This document shows, piece by piece, positions 11,533 through 22,855 of a stretch of DNA of 64,000 bases. The stretch spans positions 646,754,468-646,818,467 of the forward strand of contig NC_081409.1 of assembly GCF_030272615.1 (NCBI RefSeq), in the 5' to 3' direction. The stretch comes from Cryptomeria japonica (taxonomy: Eukaryota > Streptophyta > Pinopsida > Cupressales > Cupressaceae). Position numbers and translations under genes: made by a program. Below the pieces are notes generated by a model. The model saw nothing but the letters and a program-made list of their open reading frames with translations, ran no database searches and had not been told where the DNA came from. Position 1 is the first letter of the stretch; the number at the start of each line of letters is the position of its first letter.

Positions 11533-12559
11533 TGTAGGAGCACCAATGTGGTTCTTACCAGTTGAGGCAATTAGCAGTGGAATTGCTTGGATATCATGGC
11601 ATTTCTTCTTGTTTGAGAGTTTAGCATTGTGGTTTTGGGTTTATTCCCTTGTGTTTATTGTCTTTGTCATGTTCGAGTTTCATAGCATTTGGATTTAATC
11701 TCGGTGAGTTATCGATTCCGATATTGGCCTGGTTGATATATTCTTATCGGCTAGTCTAGCAGTGTGTTGAGCAAAGTTGGATTGGGTTGCGGTTGATCTC
11801 TGTGACTTGCAGATCTTTGATTTATGTTTCTTGCGCTAGGTCCGATGTTCCTGGAGGACCACACATTTTTTTATATATTTTGGAGTTGTTCTTAGTGGTT
11901 TGAGCCGACATGTTACCGTTAGCACATTTCATGAACTAGTTGGTCTTTGGGCCGACTTGATTAAGTTGTTATTATTTGCAAACGGTATAAATGGAAGTTT
12001 GCAAATCATTTGAGAAGTCAAAGGATAGAAGATAGAAGATAGAAGTTCGAGATCAAACAAGATGTAGTTTTCGGAGAGATTCTGATTTGAGGAGACCGAA
12101 GTCGGGATGGTTGAAGTCTGGATCAGTACAAATTGTTACCAGAGACCTATTCATCAAGCAGATGAACTATAGATCTTAGGTTTGTATATTGATTCCAAAG
12201 AGATTTTGGTCCGGGGAGACTGAAGCCGAGATGGCTGAGGTCCAGATCAGTGCAAAATAGTGGAAGTTGTTACCAGATGATGATTCATTGAGAGGATGAC
12301 CTCTGGACCATAGATCTAAGTTGTAAGAGGTTTTTTGTAATCATGGGCTGCAGTCCAGCATGTGGCATATGTAATACTTCCAATTTTTATAAGATTTATT
12401 CATATGGTTTACTGGTTATGTATTCTGTGATGTTACCGGTTGTTCTTTCTACTATTTCTGGCATTGTGTTACCGGTTACTGATATATTTTGCATGGTGTT
12501 TGTGTTAGGCTACAAGGATGGGCTATCCTTCATTGGATCTCCTTACCTTGTCTTCATCA
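11533..12559 (+). repeat. Right LTR of the miniature element
   Basis: The 1027-bp direct repeat of the left LTR begins TGTAGGAGCACC and ends CTTCATCA. Homology with 9085-9840 and 11230-11374 runs through its whole length apart from indels. Short ORFs inside this LTR and its partner are homologous non-coding sequence and are not called as genes. Confidence 0.65.
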
Positions 12560-12911
12560 CTTGGTCTTAGAACTTGGTTCTATTATCATACTATATAGAG
12601 ATAAAGGAACAACCTCATGAATCTTATGAATGTTATTGATCAAGGAAGTTGATAATTTGAAGTCGTACTTAAGTTGCAAATCATTGTTCCAAGTTAACAA
12701 TGAGAACTTTGAAATGTCCCTAAATTTCATAATACCGTTTTTGAATAAGATCTTGCTATTGAACTCATAATTCAAAGCAAGCAACTGTTAATATAGGAAA
12801 ATAAATCTATTACACCAAATAGATGAAGAAGAAAATCTCATCCAATAACTAATATCTCATCCTTTCCACTCAATAAGAGAAGACACTTGTTGGTAAGATT
12901 TCCATATGTGA
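12560..12911. other. Gene-free spacer
   Basis: AT-rich sequence between the miniature element and the Gypsy LTR. I see no feature in it. Confidence 0.5.
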
Positions 12912-13574
12912 TGCAGGAGCATCCTCGATTCATAGAAATCTTGCATCAACCAAAAAACTTTCTTTTTGTTTTTCTTTCTATTTGCAGTTTCATCTTTTCT
13001 TTCTATGTCCTAGTTTTGGTTGACCAGATCCTATGGATTTGGATTCTACTTGAAGACTTGATCATCTATCTTGTTTTCTGAACGCATTGCATTTGGATCA
13101 TTTTTCGGCAAGATATCATTATCAGTTTCCTTGACAATTTCCTGTTACCGATTGACAGTTCTTGTTACCGGTTGCCTGGAGCAATTTTGGTGATCTATCG
13201 GAACCCCTTCTGAAGCTTGTGGATCCTTGGACATTGATTTTGATGTTCCTTGGCATGTGTCTGACCTTTTCCTACGATCTACGTTTCATCCTTTGGATTT
13301 TTTGGAGGAATCTCTTGGCAGAGGCCGACCTTTTTATTTTACACGTTAGGTCTTGTTTTTTGGGTTTTGATCCCTTTTGGGCCAACTAGATCCTTTGTAT
13401 CAATATATATAATTATAATTTCACATTAGAATGCAATCAATCAGAGAATGATGTAGCTATACTATGCGTAAAAGATAGATCTTAAGATTCAAGGTCCCGG
13501 TCTTGACCTATTCTCTATGTTCTACCAAGCCTGTGAGCGGGTTATGCTATAACCTGGTTGTTACTGGTTGGATG
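12912..13574 (+). repeat. 5' LTR of a Ty3/Gypsy element, left part
   Basis: Starts TGCAGGAGCATCCTCG, the same terminus as the miniature element at 9085. It is cut at 13574 by Copia element E and resumes at 20672. A TATA-like ATATATATAATTATAA sits near 13404. The joined LTR would be about 0.8 kb, similar to the 0.9 kb of its relative. Confidence 0.6.
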
Positions 13575-14950
13575 TGTTGGCATTATCGATGAATTGATTA
13601 TGTGTTGCATTGATGTTTTGTCATTGATGTAAACACTAGCTGATATGGATGGTTACTGGTAGACAAGTTTTGGTTACCGGTAGAAGATCTAGTGTTACCG
13701 ATAGAAGAGATTATCTGTTGACAGTTTTGACATGTTTGGATCAGTGAAGTATATTGGATTTCATGAGTTATATGCTCCATGAGCATGTTTTGGTCAGTTG
13801 GTATTGGCTTTGTAATTAGATGTTATCATACATTCTGGTAAACCCTTACCGATACTAGTTTAAGGCTTTATTGATAGAGATCCATGAGCATGTTTTGGTC
13901 ACTTGGTATTGGCTTGATAATTGGATATTATCATACACTCTGGTAAACCCTTACCGACACTAGTTTAAGGCTTTATCGACTGAGCTTTCATTGAGGAATC
14001 ATAACAGGATGCACAATTAATGTTGGTGCAGCTTCTTTGAGGATTTCAGGATGCTGAAGATGTTCTTTGATCATGCTTCAAATGCTTGAAGACATTGCTT
14101 TGGCATGGTGGACCCAGAATAGGTCCAGTACCTATCTAGGTTATGGACCCGTATCATGCTAGCATGTACTCTACACGTTACCTGGATGATTCGAGATGAT
14201 TTATGGATTTGTTATTATTTTTTTGGTCTTAAGCTGACATGGCATATCATTGTAAATAAAATTATGTAATGATATTATTGTAATATCTTTAGGTGGCCAA
14301 CCTAATTGGTTTAGGCTTTAGGGTTTGTATAAATAAGAGATAGAAACTCTTTGTAAAGTATCATGGTTATTAGAAAGGTCATGGTCAAGGAATGTAATGT
14401 GCAAATATTATAATATCATTTAGGTAGAGGAGTTGATCGATCATTGGTGATCGAATTGGATTCAGAAGAGGATTTAGTCCTTCAACATTGAGCTTAACTA
14501 GGACTATAATCAGGCATCGTAGATGCTATTTCCAGCACTTCACTCTATTGGATTGTTGTCCTTTTATCTTGAGAAGGTTGTAGCATCTCTGTAGTTAGTG
14601 AGACTCTTTTGTAATGAGCAGTACGCTCTAAGCAATGGCAAGTGCAGGCCCCTCATTGTAACACAGACTTTCTGCAAAAGTATCATTTGACTGTGGGTAG
14701 GCTTCCCATCGTGGTTTTTCCCTTTCCGGGTTTTCCATGTACAAATCATGGTGTTATGTGGTATGGTTGCTTTGCATTGATTATCTGGTTAATTGTTAAG
14801 TTGTATTGTTTACTGGTATCTATTCCTACCACCATCTGTCTGTGCTTTACCGATACTTGATTTGTTTAAGGTTGTATTGTGGATTAAAAGTTATAATTTG
14901 TTAACAACTTATTCACCCCCCTTCTCAGTTGTTCATAGGTTAGCCTAACA
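13575..14950 (+). repeat. 5' LTR of Copia element E
   Basis: 1376 bp, TGTTGGCATT to CCTAACA. It contains a 105-bp tandem duplication (13776-13880 and 13881-about 13985) absent from the 3' LTR, a TATA-like TTTGTATAAATAAG near 14324, and the palindromic core CGTGGTTTTTCCC...GGGTTTTCCATG at 14709-14742. The primer-binding site ATTGGTATCAGAG starts at 14951. Confidence 0.85.
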
Positions 14951-14998
14951 ATTGGTATCAGAGATTTGGCAGAAGCTTAACTGCTTGAGGTAGATCCA

Positions 14999-16078
14999 AT
15001 GGTAACTAACACTTCTAATCCATTGACAACTATTTTCAGAAGAGAAATCCCTAAGCTTGATGGAACAAATTATGGGATATGGAAAATTCAAATGGAGACT
15101 CATCTTAGATGTCTTGGCAAGGATATTTGGGAGATCACTAAGAAAGGATACACACCTTATAATCTGACATCTGGCAATCCTACTCCTGCAGATGTGGATA
15201 AGAATATTGAAAATGATTGCAGAGCTAGAGAAACCCTTTTGTGTGCACTTACTAATCAGCAGATTATGGGATTGATTGACAAATAATTGGCTAAGGATAT
15301 ATGGGACAAATAATCGGCTAAGGATATATGGGACAAATAATTGGCTAAGGATATATGGGACAAATTGCAAACTCTAAATGAAGGTGACCCTACTGTCAAA
15401 ATTGCTAAACTTGATGGTTACCGAGGAAGGTATGAAAACTTGAAAATGAAAGAAAATGAAAGAATTGTTGTGTTTATGGAAAGAGTAAATGAGATTGTTA
15501 TGGGAATTCAATGTTGTGGAGGATTTCTAAATGAAGATGAAATAGTTTCCAAATTCTTCAGAGCCCTTCAACTGACTTACAAGATGAAGGCAACTACAAT
15601 TAATGAGTTAAGAACAATGGCAAACACTTCAGCCAATAGAGACATTCTGATTGGGAGATTATCTGCTTTTGAGCTTGAAGAATTTGGATCTTCTGGAGTT
15701 GTAAAGTCTGAACCTGCTTTTCATGCATCATCATCATCAACATCCACCAGCAAAAGTGATTGGAGAACCCTATATGCAAAAGAATTGGAAGACATGAGGA
15801 AAGAAGATGAAGAGATTGAGCAACTTGAAGCCTTGTTTGCTAGAAGAATATCTAAAGGTCCAACTGGAAGTAAGTATGAAGGAAAAACACCTTTTAAATT
15901 TTTTGCATGTAATAAGATTGGTCATTTTGCATCTAGATGTCCTAAAAGGAAGTTTGAGGAAAGAGTTAATAAAATTCTTCAGCCTAACCCAAATAGATAT
16001 AGATTCAAAAAAAGTAAACAATGCTACATAGCAGATGAGGAAGGAGTAATTGATGACTCTGGAGATGAACCGACATAA
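14999..16078 (+). pseudogene. gag: gag of Copia element E
   Basis: One reading frame broken by three TAA codons, all inside a 27-bp tandem repeat. It encodes a UBN2/Copia-type Gag: PKLDGTNYGIWKIQMETHL near residue 20, DIWDKLQTLNEGD after the repeat, and a C-terminal CCHC knuckle region. The knuckle reads FFACNKIGHFASRC, so the first zinc-binding Cys is replaced by Phe, while element D keeps it (CFSCN). The Gag would form virus-like particles and bind RNA; this copy would end at residue 95. It begins 48 bp after the LTR, directly downstream of the primer-binding site. The first ATG in frame (14999) fits the spacing. Confidence 0.85.
15278..15365 (+). repeat. 27-bp tandem triplication inside gag
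   Basis: Units at 15278-15304, 15305-15331 and 15332-15358, then the first 7 bases of a fourth. Each unit adds nine codons (DK-stop-LAKDIW, with one Leu to Ser in the second), so each brings a TAA in frame. The repeats are nearly identical, which suggests a late event in an already inactive copy. Confidence 0.9.
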
Positions 16079-19053
16079 GACTCTGCTAGTGGATCTGGAA
16101 ATGGAAAAGAATGGGTGTTCTATTCTTAGAAGGAAGATGAACCAGAACCGGCTATCAAAAATGAAGAGAAGGCCCTGACAACAAAAAGTTGAAGATAAGG
16201 ATGAATGGGTAATTGATAGTTGATAAGGGTTTTCAACTTCAGTTTAAAGATAGAAATTGCAAAATTATTAACAAGACTCATTTGGAAATTGCAATTGGTA
16301 TTCAGACAAGAAGTAATTTCTTTCACTTGAACATTGGTAATAAGACATGTTTGATTGCTCATATTGATGAGAGTTGGCTATGGCATAAGAGGTTGTGTCA
16401 TGTTAATTTTGATTGCATTATTAAGATCAGTTCAACTAAGGCAGTTAGAGATATACCTATGATTATGAAGCCTCATAATTCGGTATGTAAGGAATGTCAA
16501 TTGGGTGAGCAAATAAGAAGTTCTTTTAAGAGCATACATGATAAATCTAATGATGTACTTGATTTGATTCACACTAACTTATGTGGTCTAGCAAGGACTA
16601 GAAGCTTTCAAGGTGATAGGTATTTAATTTTGATTATTGATGACTACTCTAGAATGATGTGGGTGACTTTTCTGAGGGAGAAGTTTGAAGCCTTTGAGAA
16701 ATTCAAGATCTTTAAAGCAAAGGTTGAAATAGAAACTGGATTGAAAATCAAATGTCCAAGATCAGATCATGGCAGTGAATTCACTTCTCAAGAATTTAAT
16801 AATTATTATGAGACAAATGGAATCAGGAGACAACTATCTGCACCTAGGACTCCTTAGCAAAATGGAGTAGTTGAAAGAAAGAACATAACCATTTTGGATG
16901 CAGCTAGATCTATGATGATGGAAGCCAAATTACCTCATATCTACTGGAGAGAAGTAGTGAGTACGATAGTCTACACATTCAACAGAGTTCACATCAAAGG
17001 TGAAACTGGTAAGACCCCTTATGAACTATGGTTTGGACATACACCTACTGTTAAGTATTTCATAATTTTTGGAAGTAAATGCTATATCAAAAGAGATGAT
17101 TCAATTGGAAAGTTTGATCCTAGATGTGATGAAGGGATATTTCTTGGTTATTCAATTAAGAGAAAAGCATACAGATGTTATAACAAAATATTGTAGAAAA
17201 TTATTGAGAGTGCTAATGTGAAAGTGGATGAACAGTACAAAAATCATTCTATATCATATGGCAGGGAACCAATAGTGGAAATGATCATAACTGAACTAGC
17301 AATGCCTCAACCGGTATAAGAAGCTGAGACAGTTACACCGACACAATTAGAAAATTCAACTGTGACTGATGATCAGAGTGGTGAACCTGAAGTTCAAAAG
17401 ACACCAAGGTATGTAAGATTAAATAATTCTGAAGATCAAATTATTGGAGACAGAAACCAGGGAGCTATGATAAGAAGAAAACTAGCAAATCAAGAGGTAT
17501 ATCTTATTTCTCAAGTTGAACCGGCAACTGTTATTGAAGCTTGTAAGGATAAAGATTGGTTAAAGGCTATGGAAGATGAATTAGATCAAATGGAGAAGAA
17601 TGAAACTTGGTCTTTAGTTTCTCGGCCTAAAAATAAGAATGTTATTGGAACTAAATGGGTTTTTAGAAATAAACTGAACAAGGATGCTCAAGTTATAAGA
17701 AACAAGGCTAGATTGGTTTGTAAAGGATATTCTCAAATGGAAGGAATTGATTATGGTGAGACATTTGCACCTATAGCTAGAATTGAAGTTGTTAGACTTT
17801 TTCTTGTCTATGCAGCTTATAAGAACTATAAGGTTTATCAAATGGATGTCAAATGTGCATTTTTGAATGGTGTGCTTGAGGAAGAAGTTTACATTGAGAA
17901 ACTTGATGGATTTTCACTTACAGATGACAAAGACATGGTCTGTAGATTGAAGAAAGCTTTATATGGTTTGAAATACGCTCCGAGAGCTTGGTATGCAAGG
18001 TTGGATAAATATCTTTTGAAGCTTGGTTTTACTAAAGTTTGTGTTGATAGTAATCTATATTATCAGATCATTGATAATGATATTCTGATTATTGAATTTT
18101 TTGTTGATGATATCATTTTTGGAGGAGAAGATAAACTGTGCATGGAATTTGCTAACAACATGGAATATGTATTTGAAATGTCCATGATTGGTGAGATGAA
18201 AATTTTCTTAGGTTTGCAGATTACTCAAAATGACAAAGGCATTTTTATCTATCAAACTAAGTATCTAAGGGAATTGGTGAACAAGTTTGGTATGGAGAAT
18301 TCCAAACCGGTAAGTACTCTTATGGCTACAAGTGAGAAATTATCTATCAAGGATACTTCTACACAGGTAAATCCGACAAGGTATAAATCTATGATTGGTG
18401 GTCTATTATATCTAACTCAGACTAGACCTGATATTATGAATGCAATAAGTATTGTTTCAAGATATTAAAGTAATCCTAAAGAAAATCATGAATGTGTAGT
18501 AAAGAGGATATTCCGGTATTTGCAAGGAACAACAGAATATGGTTTATGGTATTCCAGAAATGATGATTTCACTTTATGTGCATATACTGACTCAGATTGG
18601 GTAGGTGATACTGATGACAAGAAGAGCACTTTTGGTGGAGCTTTCTTTCTTGGAAAGAAACTAGTTTCATGGATAAGCAAAAAACAATCATGCATTTTTT
18701 TATCTACTGCAGAAGCTGAGTATGTTGCAGTAGCAACTAATTGCACTCATGTTTCATGGATGAAGCAAATGTTGAAGGATATCAGAGTAAATTGTAGTGA
18801 ACCGGTAGTTATCTACTGTGATAACTTTGCAGCTATTGACATGTCTAAGAATCCGGTATTTCACTCTAAGACTAAGTATATATTAGTAAAGTATAACTTT
18901 TTCAAGGACAAGGTAGAAGAAAAGGAAGTCAAATTGGTTTATGTGAACACTAAAGAACAGTTTGAAGACATATTCACTAAACCGCTGTCTAAGGAATCAT
19001 TTGAATATTTAAGAGATAGGTTAGGGGTTTCTGCCCCTCCAACAGAGACTTGA
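16079..19053 (+). pseudogene. pol: pol of Copia element E (protease remnant, integrase, RT, RNase H)
   Basis: From about 16217 to 19053 a single frame is kept, broken only by TAG at 16855 and 17194, TAA at 17317 and TAA at 18466. The protease stops at EWVIDS and jumps to VDKGFQLQF, losing about 70 residues present in element D. Integrase keeps the zinc-finger pattern (WHKRLCH, CKECQLGE), but the first catalytic Asp of the usual HTDLCG is Asn (HTNLCG); the second Asp (IIDDYSR) and the Glu (HGSEFTS) remain. RT keeps [11 protein letters not shown] and [10 protein letters not shown]. RNase H keeps YTDSDWVGD, STAEAEY and FHSKTKY. Order IN-RT-RH identifies Ty1/Copia. The frame change between gag and pol coincides with the protease deletion. 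Confidence 0.9.
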
Positions 19054-19386
19054 TTGATGAAGTTTTTCATCAGTCCGACATATATTATCAGAAACATTAT
19101 TCATTCTGGCACTGATGAGTGGTTCTACTTCTAAGGGGGAGTAGTCAGCTTTGAGATTCAGAGGTTTATATCATTGCTTTGATATTTTTGTCAGGTTTCT
19201 GGCATTGATATCAAAGGGGGAGTGATAGTAATGTGAAAAATCATTCCGAACTTTACAGAGATATCATTCATAGGGGGAGAGCTATTGATTGTTGGTTATC
19301 TTCCATAGGGGGAAACTTTTTTGGCGTCTCTTGGTACTTAGATGTTTTTCACATCTAGTGTTGCCATCAATGCCAAAGGGGGAGAT
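19054..19386 (+). other. 3' region of Copia element E with five polypurine-like tracts
   Basis: G5-rich purine tracts occur near 19133 (AAGGGGGAG), 19215 (AAAGGGGGAG), 19273 (TAGGGGGAGAG), 19308 (TAGGGGGAAAC) and 19376-19386 (AAAGGGGGAGA). Only the last abuts the LTR. There is no extra env-like ORF between RNase H and the LTR, unlike canonical SIRE. Confidence 0.75.
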
Positions 19387-20666
19387 TTTTGGCATTATGG
19401 ATGAATTGATTATGTGGTGTATTGATGTTTTGTCATTGATGTCAACACTAGCTGATATGGATGGTTACCGACAGACAAGTTCTAGTTAACTATAGAAGAT
19501 CTAATGTTACAGACAGAAGAGATTATCTGTTGACACTTCCGACATGTTTGGATCAGTGAGGTGTATTGGATTTCATGATTTATATGCTCCATGAGCATGT
19601 TTTGGTCACTTGGTATTGGCTTGATAATTGGATATTATCATACACTCTAGTAAACCCTTACCGACACTGGTTTAAGGCTTTATAGACAGAGCTTTCATTG
19701 AGGAATCATAATAGGATGCACAATTAATGTTGGTGCAGCTTCTTCAAGGATTTCAGGATGCTGAAGATGTTCTTTGATCATGCTTCAAATGCTTGAAGAC
19801 ATTGCTTTGGCGTGGTGGACCCAGAATAGGTCCGGTACCTATCTAGGTTATGGACCGGTATCATGCTAGCATGTACTCTACACATTACCTGGATGACTCG
19901 AGATGATTTATGGATTTGTTATTATTGTTTTAGTCTTAAGCTGACATGGCATATCATTGTAAATAAAATTATGTAATGATATTATTGTAATATCTTTAGG
20001 TGGCTGACCTAATTGGTTTAGGCTTTAGGGTTTGTATAAATAAGAGATAGAAACTCTTTGTAAAGTATCATGGTTATTAGAAAGGTCATGGTCAAGGAAT
20101 GTAATGTGTGAATATTGTAATATCATTCAGACAGAGGAGTTGATCGATCATTGGTGATTGAATTGGATTTAGAAGAGGATTTAGTCCTCTGAGATTTAGC
20201 TTAACTGGGACTGTAATCAGGCATGGTAGATGCTATTTCCAACAGTTCACTCTATTGGATTGTTGTCCATTTATCTTGAGAAGGTTGTAGGCTCTCTGTA
20301 GTCAGTGAGACTCTTTTCTAATGAGCAGTACGCTCTAGGAAGAGTGCCTTCTTGCAAGTGCAGGCCTCTCATTGTAACACATACTTTCTGCGGAAGCAAC
20401 ATTTGACTGTGGGAAGGCTTCCCACCGTGGTTTTTCCCTTTCTGGGTTTTCAACATACAAATCATAGTGTTATGTGGTATGGTTTCTTTGCATTGATTAT
20501 CTGGTTAATTGTTAATATGTATTGTTCACCGGTATCTATTCCTACCAGCATCTATCTGTGTTTTATCGATACTTGATTCCTTTAAGTTTGTATTGTGGAT
20601 TAAAAGTTATAATCTATTAACAACTGATTCACCCCCCCTCTCAGTTGTTCACTATTTATCCTAACA
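19387..20666 (+). repeat. 3' LTR of Copia element E
   Basis: 1280 bp; its terminus is mutated to TTTTGGCATT and it ends CCTAACA. It has one copy of the 105-bp segment duplicated in the 5' LTR, and keeps the palindromic core at 20424-20455. Divergence from the 5' LTR is visible but low apart from indels. Confidence 0.85.
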
Positions 20667-20671
20667 AGATG

Positions 20672-20804
20672 TAATCAATTTTCATGGAATAAAACAATCT
20701 GTTTTGCATTGCCTCCATCATATCTTTGTGTCTTCATTGTGTTACTCTTAGTGACCAGTCCAGATTGATCTCTTTGAGGTTGCTCCTCACCGGTGACTAC
20801 TTCA
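20672..20804 (+). repeat. 5' LTR of the Ty3/Gypsy element, right part
   Basis: Continues the LTR begun at 12912 after the Copia insertion and ends GACTACTTCA. It is followed by AGTGCTATTAGAGTGAAG, a decayed version of the AGTGGTATCA primer-binding site seen in the miniature element. Confidence 0.55.
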
Positions 20805-20912
20805 AGTGCTATTAGAGTGAAGTTTCAGTCCAGAGGTTGCATGTCTTGAAATTTTGTTATAGGGTAGCAGATTGTGGATCTGACCCGTAGATGCAGAGGA
20901 CTAGCGTGAACA

Positions 20913-22855
20913 ATGGCACGAAGAGGAGCTAGGAATGGTGGAGCACATGGGAATGCAGACCCTAGTGTGATGGATATGTTGTGAGGTATAGCAGCCTGGT
21001 CAGAAGCCGTGGAGACAACCTAGAGAAGAGGCTGACATATCAAAGATGTGAGTGAAGATGAAGGAGAAGAAGCTTTGACAGAACAAGGAAACCTGCCGGT
21101 GATTGATCTGGATGAGGAAAGGTTTTTGAGGGTTTTGAGTCGAGAGAATACTAAACCTCATTTTACCCCACTGGAATATGATGGGAAGTTAGATTCAGAT
21201 GAATTGATGGATTGGATCTCGGATATGGAGAAGTATTTGGATTTTGAAAGCACTACAGAAGAGAGGAAGGTGAAATATATCTATACCCGGTTGAAAGGTC
21301 ATGCATCTCTTTGGTGGGAGAATTTGCAGGTTGATAGACAGAGAAGAGGTAAAGAGAAGATTAATACTTGAGATTAGATGATTGCTAAGCTAAAGTTAAA
21401 GTTTATGCCAGCTGATTATCAAGTGAATCTGTTCCAAAAGTTTCAGAATTTGAGACAAAAGGAATCTAGTGTGAAGGAGTACATCGAAGCATTTTATAAG
21501 TTGAATATCAGATCCAGACATGTTGATGATGAAGTTGAACAAGTTGAAAGATATTTGAATGGATTGCAGATGTCTATACAAGATGAACTCAACTTGATCA
21601 AATTGGAGAGTGTAGAAGAGGCTTACCAGTATGCCCTAAAGGCAGAAGAGAAGTTAAACAAAAGACATGAGTAGATGTAGAGAGGCAGAGGTGGAAGGTT
21701 TACTGGAGGAAGATTTCAAGGAGGAAGAGGATATACCAGAGGAAGAGGAACAAGTATAGATCAGAACAAGGACAAGGAAGTGAACAAAGAAGGTAATTCA
21801 TACCAGAAGGATGATAGAAATTTCTATCGGAGGAGAGAACCAGATGGCTACCAAAATGAGAATTTTGGAAGACAAGACAAGAGAACATTTAGAGGAACCT
21901 TCTTTAAGTGTGGAGGAGAAGGACATCATGTATTCGAGTGTAAGAAGAAAGAAAATACTGGAAGAGCAGCAGTGGTGGAAGAAAACCCCACCGGATTAGA
22001 CAATAAATCAGAAGATGGAGAACTGTTGGTGATGAGGAGAGCTTTGTGTAATACGGAAGGAGATAAAGAGCCCTTGCAGAGGAAGAATTTGTTCAAGACC
22101 AGATGTAAAGTATCCGGTAAGTGTTATAAAGTTTTTATTGATAGTGGTAGTTCAGATAATCTTGTTTCAAAAGAAGTGATGAATAAGTTGAAATTGGAGA
22201 GATTGAAACACCATAAGCCTTATCAGATAGCATGGATTCATGATGAACATAAGTTGTTAGTAAGTGAGCAATGTTTGGTGAAATTGAAAATTGGGAATTA
22301 TCATGATGAAGACTCGTGGGATATTATGCCTATGGATATTTGTCATCTTTTGTTGGGTGGACCTTGGAAATTTGATAGATAAGCAGTACATGATGGGAGG
22401 AAGAATACATACACTATTGTGGCCAATGGGATGAAGTAAACCTTGTTTCCTTTGGAAGAACCTTTGAAGAATGAAGTCTATACGAATGCTAGAATCTGTT
22501 TGGTAGATGGAAGGAAATTCCTGGGTGGATTGAGACATGAGAATGTGTGTTTTTCCTTAATTCCTAAGAAGACTGAGAAACTAGAACCGGAAGGAGAACA
22601 CCCAGAAGAGATACAAGATTTGATGACAGAATATGAAGACATCATTTCAGATAATGTGCCTGATGGATTGCCACCTATGAGAAGTATTAGTCATTGCATG
22701 GACTTGGTTCCTGGAGCTAGTTTGCCTAACAAAGCTGCACACCGATTGACACCGTCAAAGAATGAAGAACTGAATAGACAAGTGCAAGAGCTATTGAAGA
22801 AAGGTTTGATTCGGGAGAGTCTGAGCCCTTATGCAGTACCAATAGTGTTAGGTAC
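20913..22855 (+). pseudogene. gag-pro: Ty3/Gypsy gag-protease and start of RT, 3' truncated
   Basis: From the ATG at 20913 one frame runs to the break, interrupted by about nine stop codons and no frameshift. Order: retrotransposon gag domain (FTPLEYDGKLDSDELMDW, YIYTRLKGHASLWWE), an Arg/Gly-rich stretch, a zinc knuckle with first Cys changed to Phe (FFKCGGEGHHVFEC), aspartic protease (YKVFIDSGSSDNLVS, active-site DSG intact; LLLGGPW), then the linker and RT start (MDLVPGASLPN, ELLKKGLIRESLSPYAVPIVL). The RT catalytic core, RNase H and integrase are absent: the frame meets a LINE fragment in opposite orientation at about 22855. The linker resembles chromoviruses; no chromodomain can be checked. 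Confidence 0.85.

Larger units (their letters stand above)
9085..12559 (+). mobile_element. Miniature LTR retrotransposon with a nested solo LTR
   Basis: Two direct repeats (9085-11374, interrupted, and 11533-12559) start TGCAGGAGCATC and TGTAGGAGCACC and end GCATCA and TTCATCA. Between them is only about 158 bp, opening with AGTGGTATCAAAGTTGG, a plausible initiator-tRNA primer-binding site right after the LTR. No coding sequence is present. The tiny interior is TRIM-like, but LTRs of about 0.9-1.0 kb are far larger than usual for TRIMs, so it may be an internally deleted Gypsy element. The LTR start resembles that of the Gypsy element at 12912. The outer flanks TCTGG and CTTGG are not a clean duplication. 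Confidence 0.65.
13575..20666 (+). mobile_element. SIRE-like Ty1/Copia retrotransposon E, near full length
   Basis: The 7.09-kb element has LTRs at 13575-14950 and 19387-20666, a primer-binding site, gag, a damaged protease, integrase, RT and RNase H in Copia order, and a polypurine tract. Flanks GGATG (13570-13574) and AGATG (20667-20671) match at four of five bases. It inserted into the LTR of a Gypsy element. It cannot be autonomous: gag has three in-frame stops from a tandem repeat, the protease core is deleted, and integrase and RT carry nonsense codons. Long LTRs, CCAAAGGGGGAG tracts and gag type point to the SIRE/Maximus group; the lineage call is by eye. Confidence 0.9.

Noticed and set aside
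11191-12570. Two similar ORFs at 11191-11406 and 12343-12570
   Set aside because: They are the same stretch of the two LTRs of the miniature element; the similarity comes from LTR duplication and no protein motif is seen.
14945-15370. 141-codon minus-strand ORF with FVPYILSQL repeats
   Set aside because: Antisense of the 27-bp gag triplication and of gag itself.
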